This document shows positions 1 through 7,587 of a DNA stretch of 13,699 nucleotides, one piece after another. Under the pieces are notes generated by a model that saw nothing but the letters and a program-made list of their open reading frames with translations, had not been told where the DNA came from and did no database searches. Position 1 is the stretch's first letter. Each line of letters opens with the position of its first letter. The position numbers and the translations under genes were made by a program. The stretch covers positions 1 to 13,699 of the forward strand of contig JBGPOZ010000126.1 of NCBI GenBank assembly GCA_041488295.1, given 5' to 3'. Source of the DNA: URHD0088 sp041488295. GTDB lineage: Bacteria; Pseudomonadota; Alphaproteobacteria; ATCC43930; CGMCC-115725.

Positions 1-1304
1 AGCTCCTTCACCGCGGTGATGCCGCCGTAACGCTTCACCAGCTTGCGCGTCTCGAGGATCGGCGTGCCGGGCGGCAGATCGACGCCCTTGCCGAGACCGC
101 TCAGGGCCTTGGCGATCTCGCCGCGCGACGGCAGCGCCGTCTGCTGCGCGAGGGTCAGAGCGGCGGTCGTCCCGGTGGCGGGTATGAGGCCTTGCCGTCG
201 GAAGAGCATCATCAAGACGAGAATGACGCCGAAGATGAGCTCGATCGATTGAATGAGCTCGATCTGCTGCAGCCACTCGACATTCACAAGCCGGCCGAGC
301 GCATGCACCCACTGCGTCATATCCTGCAAGAACCAGGATTGGAGGAGCTGCAGGATGAGGGCTCCAAGCACGACGCCGGCGACGCTGCCCATGCCACCCA
401 GCACGATCATCACGAGGACCATGACCGAAACCGGAAACATGAACATTTCCGGTGTCGCCGTCTGCAGCTTGGCGACGTAAAAGGTTCCGGTCGCGCCCGC
501 AAAGCCGGCGCCGATCGCGAAGGCGAGGAGCTTGAGCTTGACGCGGTTGACGCCCATCGCGCCGGCCGCGATCTCGTCCTCTCGTATTGCCATCCAGGCG
601 CGTCCGATGCGCGAGTCCTTGAGGCGGTAGCTGACGAAGATGAGGAAGAAGATCATCGCGATGCCGACATAGTAGAACGGCCACGAGATGACGCCGAATT
701 TGAAGCCGAAGAAGACCGGCGGCGAGACGCCGTTGAGGCCCATCGCGCCGTTCGTCAGATACGGCGTGTTGCGGGCGACGATCGGCACGATCTCGCCGAA
801 ACCCAAGGTGACGATCGCGAGATAGTCGCCCTTGAGGCGCAGGGTCGGTGCGCCGAACACCAAGCCGAAGAACGCGGCGATGAACGCCGAGAGCGGCAGC
901 ATGATCCAGAACGAGATGACGAAGTGAACGTAGCTGGCGCCGCCATCCGTCACATGCTCGACGAGGCCGAGCCATTGGAAAGGCTCCCAGAACTCGCTCC
1001 AGGGCGGGGTCACCTGATATGATGAGAGAATGCCGTAGGAATAGGCGCCGATCGCGAAGAAGGCGGCATAGCCGAGATCGAGGAGACCGGCGAAGCCGAC
1101 GACGATGTTGAGGCCGAGCGCCAGAATGGCGAAGGCGCAAGCATTGGCGGCAGCGTCGATGTCGCCGTCATTCCCGTCGATCAGCGGGAATAGCAACGCT
1201 CCAAGCATGAGGGCGCCGACCATGATGCGGCGCCGCGTCGCCACCGGAATCCGCTGGACCGGCGCGAACAAGCCTTCACGGGCTGATGGGGAAGGAGCAA
1301 CCAT
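1..1304 (-). CDS. livM: LivM-LivG fusion: branched-chain amino acid ABC transporter permease with C-terminal ATPase domain (partial)
   Basis: The frame runs from an ATG at 1304 to the left edge without a stop, giving 434 codons. Residues about 28-372 form a LivM permease: hydrophobic segments, NIVVGFAGLLDLGYAAFF at 66-83, and the cytoplasmic loop GRAWMAIREDEIAAGAMGV at 234-252 that docks on the ATPase. After a hydrophilic linker (about 373-415) the same frame reads ILETRKLVKRYGGITAVKE, the usual first strand of a LivG ATPase. There is no ATG or GTG between the last transmembrane segment and this start, so a single fused protein is more likely than two genes. The Walker motifs would lie beyond the edge. 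It starts 9 nt after the livH stop, with only a weak ribosome site. Known role of the family: inner-membrane uptake of branched-chain amino acids or related amides. The family is certain; the fusion is strongly supported but the ATPase part is cut. Confidence 0.88.
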   Translation of the reverse strand, partial: MVAPSPSAREGLFAPVQRIPVATRRRIMVGALMLGALLFPLIDGNDGDIDAAANACAFAILALGLNIVVGFAGLLDLGYAAFFAIGAYSYGILSSYQVTPPWSEFWEPFQWLGLVEHVTDGGASYVHFVISFWIMLPLSAFIAAFFGLVFGAPTLRLKGDYLAIVTLGFGEIVPIVARNTPYLTNGAMGLNGVSPPVFFGFKFGVISWPFYYVGIAMIFFLIFVSYRLKDSRIGRAWMAIREDEIAAGAMGVNRVKLKLLAFAIGAGFAGATGTFYVAKLQTATPEMFMFPVSVMVLVMIVLGGMGSVAGVVLGALILQLLQSWFLQDMTQWVHALGRLVNVEWLQQIELIQSIELIFGVILVLMMLFRRQGLIPATGTTAALTLAQQTALPSRGEIAKALSGLGKGVDLPPGTPILETRKLVKRYGGITAVKE

Positions 1305-1313
1305 GAAACCGGC

Positions 1314-2243
1314 CTATGATTTCTGCGGGGCCTGGAGCCCGAGCAATCCGGTGGGTTTGAAGACGAGCACCAGGATCAGGATCGAGAAGATGATGACGTC
1401 GGTCCACCTCGCCGAGATGAACTGACCGCTGAGGCTCTCGATGAGCCCGATTAGGACCCCGCCGACCATGGCGCCGACGATATTGCCGATGCCGCCCAGC
1501 ACCGCCGCGGTGAAGGCGCGCAGGCCCGCCGAATAGCCAATGACGAAACTGGTGAAATTGTAATAGAGGCCGAAGATCATGCCGCCGGCGCCGGCCAGCG
1601 CGGAGCCGACGAAGAAGGCGAGGACGACGACCCGGTCGACCTCGACACCCATCATGCGCGCCGCCTCTTGATCCTGCGCCGTCGCGCGCATCGCCTTCCC
1701 GAGCCGCGAGCGACGGACGAAGAGGTGAAGGCCGACCATCAGCACCAGGCCGACGACCCAGACAAGGACCTCGCGCAACTCGAGGACGGCGCCGCCGATC
1801 TCCCAGTTGATGCGCGGGATCGGATTTGGATAGTTCTGAGTATCGGCACCGACCGTTAGCAAAATGAGATTGAACAGGATGTACGACACCCCGATCGTGC
1901 TGATCATCGCCGAGGTACCGCGCACGTTGCGCAGCGGGCGCAGCGCCACCCGCTCGATGAGAACACCGATCCCTCCGGAGACAAGCATCGTGCCCACAAA
2001 TGCGAGCACGAGGACTCCGGTCAAAGGAAGCCAGGGGAGGATTGTGGTCTGACCAACCAGCCCCGTCGCCTCCAGGATCCAGAGCCCGACGAAGGACCCC
2101 ACCATGAAGATGTTGAAGTGGGCGAAATTGATCAGCTCGATGATGCCGTAGATCATCGTGAACCCCAGCGCGAGTAGCGAGTACATCGCGCCGAGGCTCA
2201 CTCCGTTGATGATCTGCTGCAGCAGGACGTCCTGGAAGGTCAT
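1314..2243 (-). CDS. livH: LivH, branched-chain amino acid ABC transporter permease
   Basis: This 309-residue inner-membrane protein has the usual LivH length. The N-terminus carries the family signature (LLQQIINGVSLGAMYSLLAL, then TMIYGIIELINFAHF). Several hydrophobic helices follow, with a cytoplasmic coupling loop around GKAMRATAQDQEAARMMGV. The end is also typical: a glycine-rich AAVLGGIGNIVGAMVGG helix and a final VFKPTGLLG. LivH pairs with LivM to form the transmembrane channel of the ABC importer. The ATG at 2243 is preceded by a modest GGGA about ten bases upstream. It lies 34 nt downstream of livK and 9 nt upstream of livM, so one operon is likely. Substrate specificity (leucine, isoleucine, valine, amides or urea) cannot be read from the sequence. 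Confidence 0.95.
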   Translation of the reverse strand: MTFQDVLLQQIINGVSLGAMYSLLALGFTMIYGIIELINFAHFNIFMVGSFVGLWILEATGLVGQTTILPWLPLTGVLVLAFVGTMLVSGGIGVLIERVALRPLRNVRGTSAMISTIGVSYILFNLILLTVGADTQNYPNPIPRINWEIGGAVLELREVLVWVVGLVLMVGLHLFVRRSRLGKAMRATAQDQEAARMMGVEVDRVVVLAFFVGSALAGAGGMIFGLYYNFTSFVIGYSAGLRAFTAAVLGGIGNIVGAMVGGVLIGLIESLSGQFISARWTDVIIFSILILVLVFKPTGLLGLQAPQKS

Positions 2244-2277
2244 GCCGCCAGATCCCAGCTAAGCGCTGCGCTGCCCG

Positions 2278-3531
2278 TTACGAGGCCGCCGGCGCTACGC
2301 CGAGGTACTTGTACTGTGTCTCCATATCGTCGGCCGGATGGGCCTCGTCACGATGGATCTGGAAGACGCTGATGACCTTGTTGACGAGATCGCCGTTCTC
2401 ATCGAACGAGACCTCACCCTGCACGGTCTTCAGCTTGGTCGCCTGGATGGCATCGCGCACGTTGGCCCGATTGACTTCCTTGCCGCTCTCGGCAGTCCGC
2501 TTGATTGCATCGACAATGACGAGCGCTGCGTCATAGGCGGTGATCGTATAGTCATCCGGCGAGGTGCCGTACTTCTTCTTGAAGGCATCCATCATCGCCT
2601 TCGCCTGGGGGTCATCGGTGAGATGCGGCGAGGCAATTGTCGCATACCAGCCCTCGGAGGCCGGGAAACCGGCGCCCTTCAGGTATTCCGGCCCAACCAT
2701 GCCGTCCCCGCCGCCCTTGGTCATCTTGGGGATGATGTCGTAGGCCTGCTTGACGAGCTTGACGCCGGCCTGGGCAACGCCACCGTAATAAAGCGACTCA
2801 GGATTGAGCTGCTTGATCTTGGTGAGGATGGACGTGTAATCGGCTTCCTTCGGATTGAGCTGGTCACGGCCGAGCACCTTGATGCCGCGCTTTTCGGCTT
2901 GCTTTTGGAAGGAATCGGCGATGCCGACCCCATAAGCACCTGAATCATCGAGGATATAAACGCTCTTCACCTTGAGCGTCTCGACGTAGTAGTTGGCCAT
3001 GTTCGGGCCCTGGAAGGCGTCGGTCGTGACGGTTCGGAAATAGACCGCCTTCTTGTTCGGCCGGAACTGTGCGACGAATTTCGGATCCGGGCTGGTGATG
3101 TCCGGGTTCGTCGAGCTGGGCGTGATGGTTGCCAGATCGGCAGCGCTGAGGATCGGCGACATCGCCTTGCCCTCGCCGCTCATCTGCGGGCCGATATTGG
3201 CGACGACGCTCGGATTGGCGGCGAGCTTCTTGGTGTTCGTCGCCGCCTGCGCCGGGTCGTATTGGCCTGCCGTCGCAGTGCCGCTGTCGAGCACGATCGT
3301 CTCGAGCTTGTAGCCGGCGACGCCGCCCTTCGCGTTCGCCTCGTCGATCGCCAGCTGCGCGCCGTTCTTGATCAACGTCGCGGACTGCGCGTCCGCGCCG
3401 GTCAGCGGAAGGGTGATACCGATGGTGACCGACTTGTCGGCGGCATGCGAAGCCACGGCTCCCATGCCAAGAACGCCAGCGGCAACGGCCGCGGCGAGCA
3501 GCGTTCTGAACGATACATTCTTTGTCGTCAC
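2278..3531 (-). CDS. livK: LivK-type periplasmic branched-chain amino acid binding protein
   Basis: This is a type I periplasmic binding protein of the Peripla_BP_6/LivJ-LivK group, 417 residues. The chosen start is the GTG at 3531, because a strong AGGAG lies 7 nt before it and the protein then begins directly with a signal peptide: basic VTTKNVSFR, a hydrophobic alanine-rich core, and a likely cleavage after SHA near residue 30. An ATG 33 bases further upstream is in frame, but it precedes the ribosome site and would spoil the signal peptide. The mature part opens with the family pattern VTIGITLPLTGADA and contains a TPSSTNPD ligand-pocket motif and YDAALVIVDAI near the end. It captures ligand in the periplasm for the LivH/LivM channel encoded just downstream. 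The exact ligand is unknown. Confidence 0.94.
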   Translation of the reverse strand: MTTKNVSFRTLLAAAVAAGVLGMGAVASHAADKSVTIGITLPLTGADAQSATLIKNGAQLAIDEANAKGGVAGYKLETIVLDSGTATAGQYDPAQAATNTKKLAANPSVVANIGPQMSGEGKAMSPILSAADLATITPSSTNPDITSPDPKFVAQFRPNKKAVYFRTVTTDAFQGPNMANYYVETLKVKSVYILDDSGAYGVGIADSFQKQAEKRGIKVLGRDQLNPKEADYTSILTKIKQLNPESLYYGGVAQAGVKLVKQAYDIIPKMTKGGGDGMVGPEYLKGAGFPASEGWYATIASPHLTDDPQAKAMMDAFKKKYGTSPDDYTITAYDAALVIVDAIKRTAESGKEVNRANVRDAIQATKLKTVQGEVSFDENGDLVNKVISVFQIHRDEAHPADDMETQYKYLGVAPAAS

Positions 3532-3864
3532 GGAACTTCTCCTCTCCCGATGGTTGGGGATCACGAGGAGAGATCAGCCCAAGCACGAGCACGCCGGCAG
3601 CGCCGGATTGCCGTGTCGAGTGCTCACCCTCCCCGTAGCCCGGCCGATTTCATATCGACTCAGGCTTAGACGTCGTTGTCGATCTGTTACTGTTTTCCAC
3701 TCTTACCCGATTTTACGTCGAGGCCCAAGCGGAAACTGGATCGGTGTCGAGTTCGGAGGAAAAGCGCCTTGGCGGCTGCGGTCGATGCCGGACCGAGGGA
3801 CGCGCAGAGCCGCTCAATGCCATCGTGAGAATTGCCGGCGCGAAAGCGGCCGAGATCGGCCGGA
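3532..3864. other. Intergenic region between fliJ and livK
   Basis: The 333 nt upstream of livK hold no convincing gene. The flanking genes point the same way, so it should contain the end of the fliJ transcript and the livK promoter. I see a small hairpin just after fliJ, an AT-richer patch at about 3685-3717 that could hold promoter elements, and the livK ribosome site at 3539-3543. There is no TTAA-N7-TTAA box and no promoter match good enough to call. Confidence 0.6.
3847..3862 (-). terminator. Possible weak terminator hairpin after fliJ
   Basis: A 6-bp perfect stem (CGGCCG on both arms) with a 4-base loop begins 2 nt after the fliJ stop codon. On the minus strand it is followed by CTTTC, which is only a poor T-tract. 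It could end the fliI-fliJ transcript, but short GC hairpins are common in this base composition. Confidence 0.3.
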
Positions 3865-4293
3865 TCAGTCCCCGTTCGCCGTCTCGCGCCGGCGGAAGAT
3901 CTGCATCGCCACCTCGTCCTGCACGATGCGCTGGCGCCGGTCGACGGCAAGACGCTCGCGCTTCGAGCGATTGGCCGCGGTGATCTCGTATCGCTTCATC
4001 TCGCGGAAGGCACCCGCGAGCGCCTCGCGCGCCGCCGTCATCTGTCCCTCGACTTCGGCGAGCGAGTCGGCGAGCTTGCGCCGCCGCTCGATGAGTTCGC
4101 GCGCATAGCCGGGGTAGGAATATCCGGCCTCGAGCGAGGCAGCCGCCACTTGCTGCTCGCTCGTCAATTCCTGCTCGAGACGCATGCTCTCGCCGCGCAG
4201 CCGCTCTGCCAGGCGCTCGAGCTCGCCGAGTTGGCGGCGCTGCTCGTCGATCTTCCAGCGATTGACGCGGATGAGACTGTCGAGCGCGCTCAC
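3865..4293 (-). CDS. fliJ: FliJ, flagellar type III export stalk/chaperone protein
   Basis: This 142-residue, charged, almost wholly helical protein has the size and heptad-like pattern of FliJ. Examples are RVNRWKIDEQRRQLGELERL near the start and EREML-like runs of E, R, L and A throughout, with KRYEITAANRSKRERLAVDR near the end. The start is a GTG at 4293 that overlaps the TGA of fliI, with GGGAG 7-8 nt upstream inside fliI. In characterised systems FliJ forms a coiled coil that sits in the FliI hexamer like the gamma subunit of F1 and helps gate FlhA. Sequence identity within the family is low, so the call rests on length, coiled-coil character and position directly behind fliI. I consider it safe. 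Confidence 0.9.
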   Translation of the reverse strand: MSALDSLIRVNRWKIDEQRRQLGELERLAERLRGESMRLEQELTSEQQVAAASLEAGYSYPGYARELIERRRKLADSLAEVEGQMTAAREALAGAFREMKRYEITAANRSKRERLAVDRRQRIVQDEVAMQIFRRRETANGD

Positions 4294-5612
4294 GATGCAA
4301 CTCCCAAGATCTGCGCGAGCGCGCTGTAGCCATTCGCCAGGTCGGCGCGCTCGTCCTTGCGCTGACCCAGGAATTTCTCGAGATCGGGATAGCGCTCGAT
4401 CGCCTCGTCGACGAGCGGGTCGCTGCCCTTGCGGTAGGCGCCGAGACGGATGAGCTCGGCCATGTCCTCGTAAGTCGAGAGATGACGGCGCGCCGCCGCC
4501 ACCAATTCGGTCTCCGCAGCGCTGTTGCAATCCGGCATCGTGCGCGATATGGAGCGCAGGATGTTGATCGCCGGATATCGACCGCGCTCGGCGATCGAGC
4601 GCTCGAGCACGATATGGCCGTCGAGAATGCCGCGCACCGCGTCGGCGATCGGCTCGTTGTGGTCGTCTCCCTCGACCAGCACGGTGAAAAGCCCGGTGAT
4701 CGTGCCACGGCCGCAGCCCGGCCCGGCACGCTCCAGGAGGCGCGGCAGCTCGGCGAAGACCGTCGGCGTGTAACCTTTGCTCGCCGGCGGCTCACCTGCC
4801 GACAAGCCGATCTCGCGCTGTGCCATGGCAAAGCGCGTGACGCTGTCCATGAGGCACAGCACGTCGCGCTCGCGGTCGCGGAAGAACTCGGCGAGCGTCA
4901 GGGTCAGATAAGCCGCCTGGCGCCGCAGCAGCGGCGATTCGTCCGACGTTGCGACGACGACGACGCTGCGGGCGAGGCCGTCGGGACCGAGATCGTCGGC
5001 GATGAACTCTTGTACTTCGCGGCCGCGCTCGCCGATCAGGCCGATGACCGTTACGTCGGAGGTGGTGTAGCGCGCCAGCATCGAGAGCAGGATCGATTTC
5101 CCGACGCCCGAGCCCGCGAAGATGCCCATGCGCTGGCCGCGGCAGCAGGTCAGAAAGGTGTTGATCGCGCGGACGCCGAGATCGAGCTTGCCCTCGACGC
5201 GGCGGCGGGCATGCGCCGGTGGCGGCTGGTTGCGCAGCGGGCAGGCGATGGCTCCCTGCGGCAACGGGCCCTTGCCGTCGATAGGCTCGCCCATCGCATT
5301 GACGACGCGCCCGAGCCAAGCTTCGGTAGGATACACGACGGGCGTCGTGTTGGCGACCTCGGCCTTGCAGCCGAGGCCGATGCCGTCGGTTGCGCCGAAC
5401 GGCATCAGCAGCGCCCGGCTGTTGCGGAAGCCCACGACCTCGCAGGGCAACCGGTTGCCGTAGCGGCCGACGATGTCGCAACGCCCGCCGACAGCGAGGC
5501 TTTCCGGCACGCCGCCGAGCTCGAGCAGCATGCCGAGCACGGCGGTCACTCGGCCATAGCGCCGTTCCTCGGGGAGCTGCGCCAGATCGCTGAGAAGGTT
5601 GGGCAAACTCAC
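4290..5612 (-). CDS. fliI: FliI, flagellum-specific ATP synthase/export ATPase
   Basis: This is the 440-residue export ATPase of the flagellar type III secretion apparatus. Visible motifs are Walker A GSGVGKS (167-173), the GERGREV motif with the catalytic glutamate (E195), Walker B LCLMD (252-256) followed by SVTRFAMAQREIGLS, and GRGTITGLFTVLVEGDDHNEP. The C-terminal lobe (about 370-440) is as in other FliI proteins. I chose the GTG at 5612: GGGAG lies 5 nt upstream and the protein then starts with VSLPNLLSDLAQL. An in-frame ATG at 5711 would add 33 residues of low-complexity sequence and would sit only 12 nt from a CtrA box. fliI overlaps fliJ, so translational coupling is likely. The CtrA box at 5724-5738 suggests control by CtrA. 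Confidence 0.95.
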   Translation of the reverse strand: MSLPNLLSDLAQLPEERRYGRVTAVLGMLLELGGVPESLAVGGRCDIVGRYGNRLPCEVVGFRNSRALLMPFGATDGIGLGCKAEVANTTPVVYPTEAWLGRVVNAMGEPIDGKGPLPQGAIACPLRNQPPPAHARRRVEGKLDLGVRAINTFLTCCRGQRMGIFAGSGVGKSILLSMLARYTTSDVTVIGLIGERGREVQEFIADDLGPDGLARSVVVVATSDESPLLRRQAAYLTLTLAEFFRDRERDVLCLMDSVTRFAMAQREIGLSAGEPPASKGYTPTVFAELPRLLERAGPGCGRGTITGLFTVLVEGDDHNEPIADAVRGILDGHIVLERSIAERGRYPAINILRSISRTMPDCNSAAETELVAAARRHLSTYEDMAELIRLGAYRKGSDPLVDEAIERYPDLEKFLGQRKDERADLANGYSALAQILGVAS

Positions 5613-5723
5613 GACGGCTCCCAGGAACTGCTGGCGCTTGCTTTGCGGCGGGGAATGGTTATTTCTGTCTCTTGCCGATGGAGACGGCGAGGCGACACAT
5701 CTCGCCATCATCGGCAGCGGCGC

Positions 5724-5738
5724 TTAATGTTGGGTTAA
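5724..5738. promoter_or_regulatory. Full CtrA box upstream of fliI
   Basis: The sequence is TTAA, seven bases, TTAA, exactly the spacing of the CtrA consensus TTAA-N7-TTAA(C); on the minus strand it reads TTAACCCAACATTAA. It lies 111 nt before the fliI GTG start. In GC-rich DNA, two correctly spaced TTAA words are rare by chance. Binding by the CtrA encoded next door is inferred. Confidence 0.7.
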
Positions 5739-5838
5739 ACGACAGGCCAGTCGGGCAAGGCCGTTGGCCGCCGCGGAGCGACGCGGTAACACTCCGTGCG
5801 AAGAGCAACCGAGGAAAGTCGCATCTTTGGTGGCGGAC

Positions 5839-5854
5839 TTAACGCCTTATTAAC
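5839..5854. promoter_or_regulatory. Full CtrA box upstream of ctrA
   Basis: TTAA-CGCCTTA-TTAAC matches the CtrA consensus TTAA-N7-TTAAC at every fixed position, including the final C. It lies 70 nt before the ctrA start, and a TTAA half-site follows at 5873. Autoregulation by CtrA is the expected consequence, as known in Caulobacter. Whether it activates or represses cannot be told without the transcription start. Confidence 0.75.
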
Positions 5855-5924
5855 CAGCTGGAGTAACACTAATTAAAAGCGCGGCGAGGTCGACGGGATC
5901 TTCCCGGGGAACGCGGAGGTCGTA

Positions 5925-6641
5925 ATGCGTGTACTTCTGGTCGAGGATGATTCGGCGACGGCTGCCAGCATCGAGTTGATGCTGAGATCCGAAAGCTTCA
6001 TTTGCGACACGACCGACCTCGGCGAAGACGGGCTTGAGATCGGTAAGTTATACGATTACGACATCATCATTCTCGATTTGATGTTGCCCGATATCGATGG
6101 CTACGAGGTCCTGCGTCGGCTGCGGGCAGCGCGCGTCCGCACGCCGATCCTCATTCTGTCCGGCCTCGGCGAGCTTGACCACAAGATCAAGGGGCTGGGC
6201 TTCGGTGCGGACGACTTCCTGACGAAGCCCTTCGATCGCCGCGAGCTGATCGCGCGCATCCAAGCCATCGTGCGCCGCGCCAAGGGCCATTCCGAATCGG
6301 TGATACGGACCGGCAAGCTGCTCGTCAATCTCGACAGCCGCGTTGTCGAGGTCGATGGCCAGCCGCTCCATCTCACGGGCAAGGAATACGGCATTCTCGA
6401 GCTTCTCAGCCTGCGCAAGGGCACGACCCTGACCAAGGAGATGTTCCTCAACCACCTCTATGGCGGGATGGACGAGCCCGAGCTCAAGATCATCGACGTC
6501 TTCGTCTGCAAGCTGCGCAAGAAGCTGGCCGTCGCGACCAATGGGGAGAACTACATCGAGACGGTGTGGGGCCGCGGCTACGTGCTGCGCGATCCGGCGC
6601 CGAGCGAGGCGGCACCGCCGAAGCACGCATTGCGCGCCTGA
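5925..6641 (+). CDS. ctrA: CtrA, OmpR-family cell-cycle/motility response regulator
   Basis: This is a 238-residue receiver plus winged-helix regulator. In the receiver (1-118) the acidic pocket is E7, D8 and D9, the phosphoacceptor is D51 in ILDLMLPD, and the KPF motif follows GADDFLTKPF. The DNA-binding domain (about 124-226) contains the CtrA-typical LTGKEYGILELLSLRKGTTL, DVFVCKLRKKL and IETVWGRGYVLRDP. These match CtrA rather than a generic OmpR-like protein. The C-terminal tail is short and ends in LRA; Caulobacter CtrA ends in two alanines needed for ClpXP degradation, so cell-cycle proteolysis here is possible but unproven. The start is supported by GGAGG 5 nt before the ATG. It is divergent from fliI, convergent with the che operon, and has a consensus CtrA box in its own promoter region. 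Confidence 0.96.
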   Translation: MRVLLVEDDSATAASIELMLRSESFICDTTDLGEDGLEIGKLYDYDIIILDLMLPDIDGYEVLRRLRAARVRTPILILSGLGELDHKIKGLGFGADDFLTKPFDRRELIARIQAIVRRAKGHSESVIRTGKLLVNLDSRVVEVDGQPLHLTGKEYGILELLSLRKGTTLTKEMFLNHLYGGMDEPELKIIDVFVCKLRKKLAVATNGENYIETVWGRGYVLRDPAPSEAAPPKHALRA

Positions 6642-6691
6642 ACCTGACGGTCGCGCGCCGTCCTGACCCGGCCATAACCACGGTAACCCGA

Positions 6692-6718
6692 AGAGCGGGC
6701 GTCCACGACGCCCGCTCT
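6692..6718. terminator. Bidirectional terminator hairpin between ctrA and cheR
   Basis: A perfect inverted repeat lies between the convergent ctrA and cheR genes: left arm AGAGCGGGCGTC, loop CAC, right arm GACGCCCGCTCT. The stem is 12 bp and GC-rich. On the plus strand it is followed by CGCATTTC and on the minus strand by TCGGGTT, so the T-tracts are weak, but position and stem strength suit transcription termination in both directions. Confidence 0.75.
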
Positions 6719-6741
6719 CGCATTTCAAGCCTGTCTCAGCT

Positions 6742-7587
6742 TCAGCCGACCGCCAGCTTCGCCGTCGGGGAGACCGCGGCCGAGAGCGCATAGATTCCGC
6801 GATGGTCGGTCAACGGCGTCAGTTTCTCGCTGATGCCGAGCACGGTCTCGGCGCCGCCGAGATAGAGATAGCCGTCTGCCGCCATCTGCCGGCTCAACCG
6901 ATCGAGCACAAGGCTCTTGGTCCGCTGGTCGAAATAAATGAGGACGTTGCGGCAGAAGATGACGTCGAAACGGCCGAACGGGCTCATGTCGTCGAGCAGG
7001 TTGAAGGGCCGGAACTGCACCATCGAGCGGATCGCCTCGTCAATCTGCCAACGATCCCCCAGCTGCTTGAAATATTTCACCAGAAGCTGGATCGGCAGGC
7101 CGCGCTGCACCTCGAATTGCGAATAGAGCCCAGCCTGCGCCTTCTCGAGAATATCGGTCGAGAGATCGGTGGCGACGACCTCGATGCGCCAGCCCTGAAG
7201 CTGCGTGCGCTGCTCGGTCAAGATCATGGCGAGCGAATAGGGCTCCTGCCCGCTCGAGCAGGCGGCGCACCAGATCCGGATGCTGCGGGTCGCGGCGCGC
7301 GTCCGCAGCAATTGCGGCAGCACGAACGCCTTGAATTGATCGAACGGCTTGACATCGCGGAAGAAGAAGGACTCGTTCGTCGTCATCGCCTCGACGATGT
7401 CGCGAACCAGCGCGGCCTCCGGCCGGCCACGCAGCGCGACCGCCAGCTCGGCGAGCGATTTGCGGTTCCATTTGCGCGCCACCGGCAACAGCCGGCTCTC
7501 GAGGAGGTAGGCCTTGTCGGGCGTAAGTACGAGTCCCGAGCGCTCTTTCAGGAGCGTGCTGAGGACTGTGAAATCGTCGCCGTTCAT
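6742..7587 (-). CDS. cheR: CheR, chemoreceptor glutamate methyltransferase
   Basis: CheR uses S-adenosylmethionine to methylate glutamates on chemoreceptors, opposing CheB in adaptation. The 281 residues show the N-terminal helical domain (about 1-75), the family motif MTTNESFFFRD (68-78), the SAM site IWCAACSSGQEPYSLAM (105-121), the acidic ATDLS (139-143), and FCRNVLIYFD (211-220). The start is the ATG at 7587, which overlaps the cheB stop as ATGA; an in-frame ATG 27 nt upstream would push further into cheB and is less likely. It is the last gene of the operon and ends 24 nt before the shared terminator hairpin. No C-terminal receptor-tethering peptide module or TPR is present, so it is a plain CheR. 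Confidence 0.95.
   Translation of the reverse strand: MNGDDFTVLSTLLKERSGLVLTPDKAYLLESRLLPVARKWNRKSLAELAVALRGRPEAALVRDIVEAMTTNESFFFRDVKPFDQFKAFVLPQLLRTRAATRSIRIWCAACSSGQEPYSLAMILTEQRTQLQGWRIEVVATDLSTDILEKAQAGLYSQFEVQRGLPIQLLVKYFKQLGDRWQIDEAIRSMVQFRPFNLLDDMSPFGRFDVIFCRNVLIYFDQRTKSLVLDRLSRQMAADGYLYLGGAETVLGISEKLTPLTDHRGIYALSAAVSPTAKLAVG

Larger units (their letters stand above)
5613..5924. other. Divergent regulatory region between fliI and ctrA
   Basis: The 312 nt contain no gene. Their main content is two perfect TTAA-N7-TTAA elements (listed separately), one nearer fliI and one nearer ctrA, plus a TTAA half-site at 5873-5876. A clear GGAGG lies 5 nt before the ctrA ATG. There is no GANTC site anywhere in the region, unlike the methylation-sensitive ctrA promoter of Caulobacter. 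Promoter -10/-35 elements could not be assigned with confidence. Confidence 0.7.

Noticed and set aside
192..1022. 276-codon plus-strand open frame opposite livM
   Set aside because: It is rich in His, Asp, Glu and Arg, as expected from the reverse of a hydrophobic permease. The LivM frame on the minus strand is clearly the coding one.
3532..3564. Longer LivK starting at the ATG at 3564
   Set aside because: It would translate through the strong AGGAG and place a charged stretch before the signal peptide. The GTG at 3531 fits both signals.
3687..3950. Possible small minus-strand gene between fliJ and livK
   Set aside because: It overlaps the end of fliJ, is Arg/Ser-rich and has no ribosome site. 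I treat the region as livK leader.
3713..4831. 372-codon minus-strand frame overlapping fliI and fliJ
   Set aside because: Arg/Ser/Ala-rich out-of-frame reading of genes whose correct frames carry clear FliI motifs and FliJ coiled-coil features.
5613..5711. Longer FliI starting at the ATG at 5711
   Set aside because: The extra 33 residues are not FliI-like, the ATG is 12 nt from a CtrA box, and a GTG with a good ribosome site at 5612 gives the normal N-terminus.
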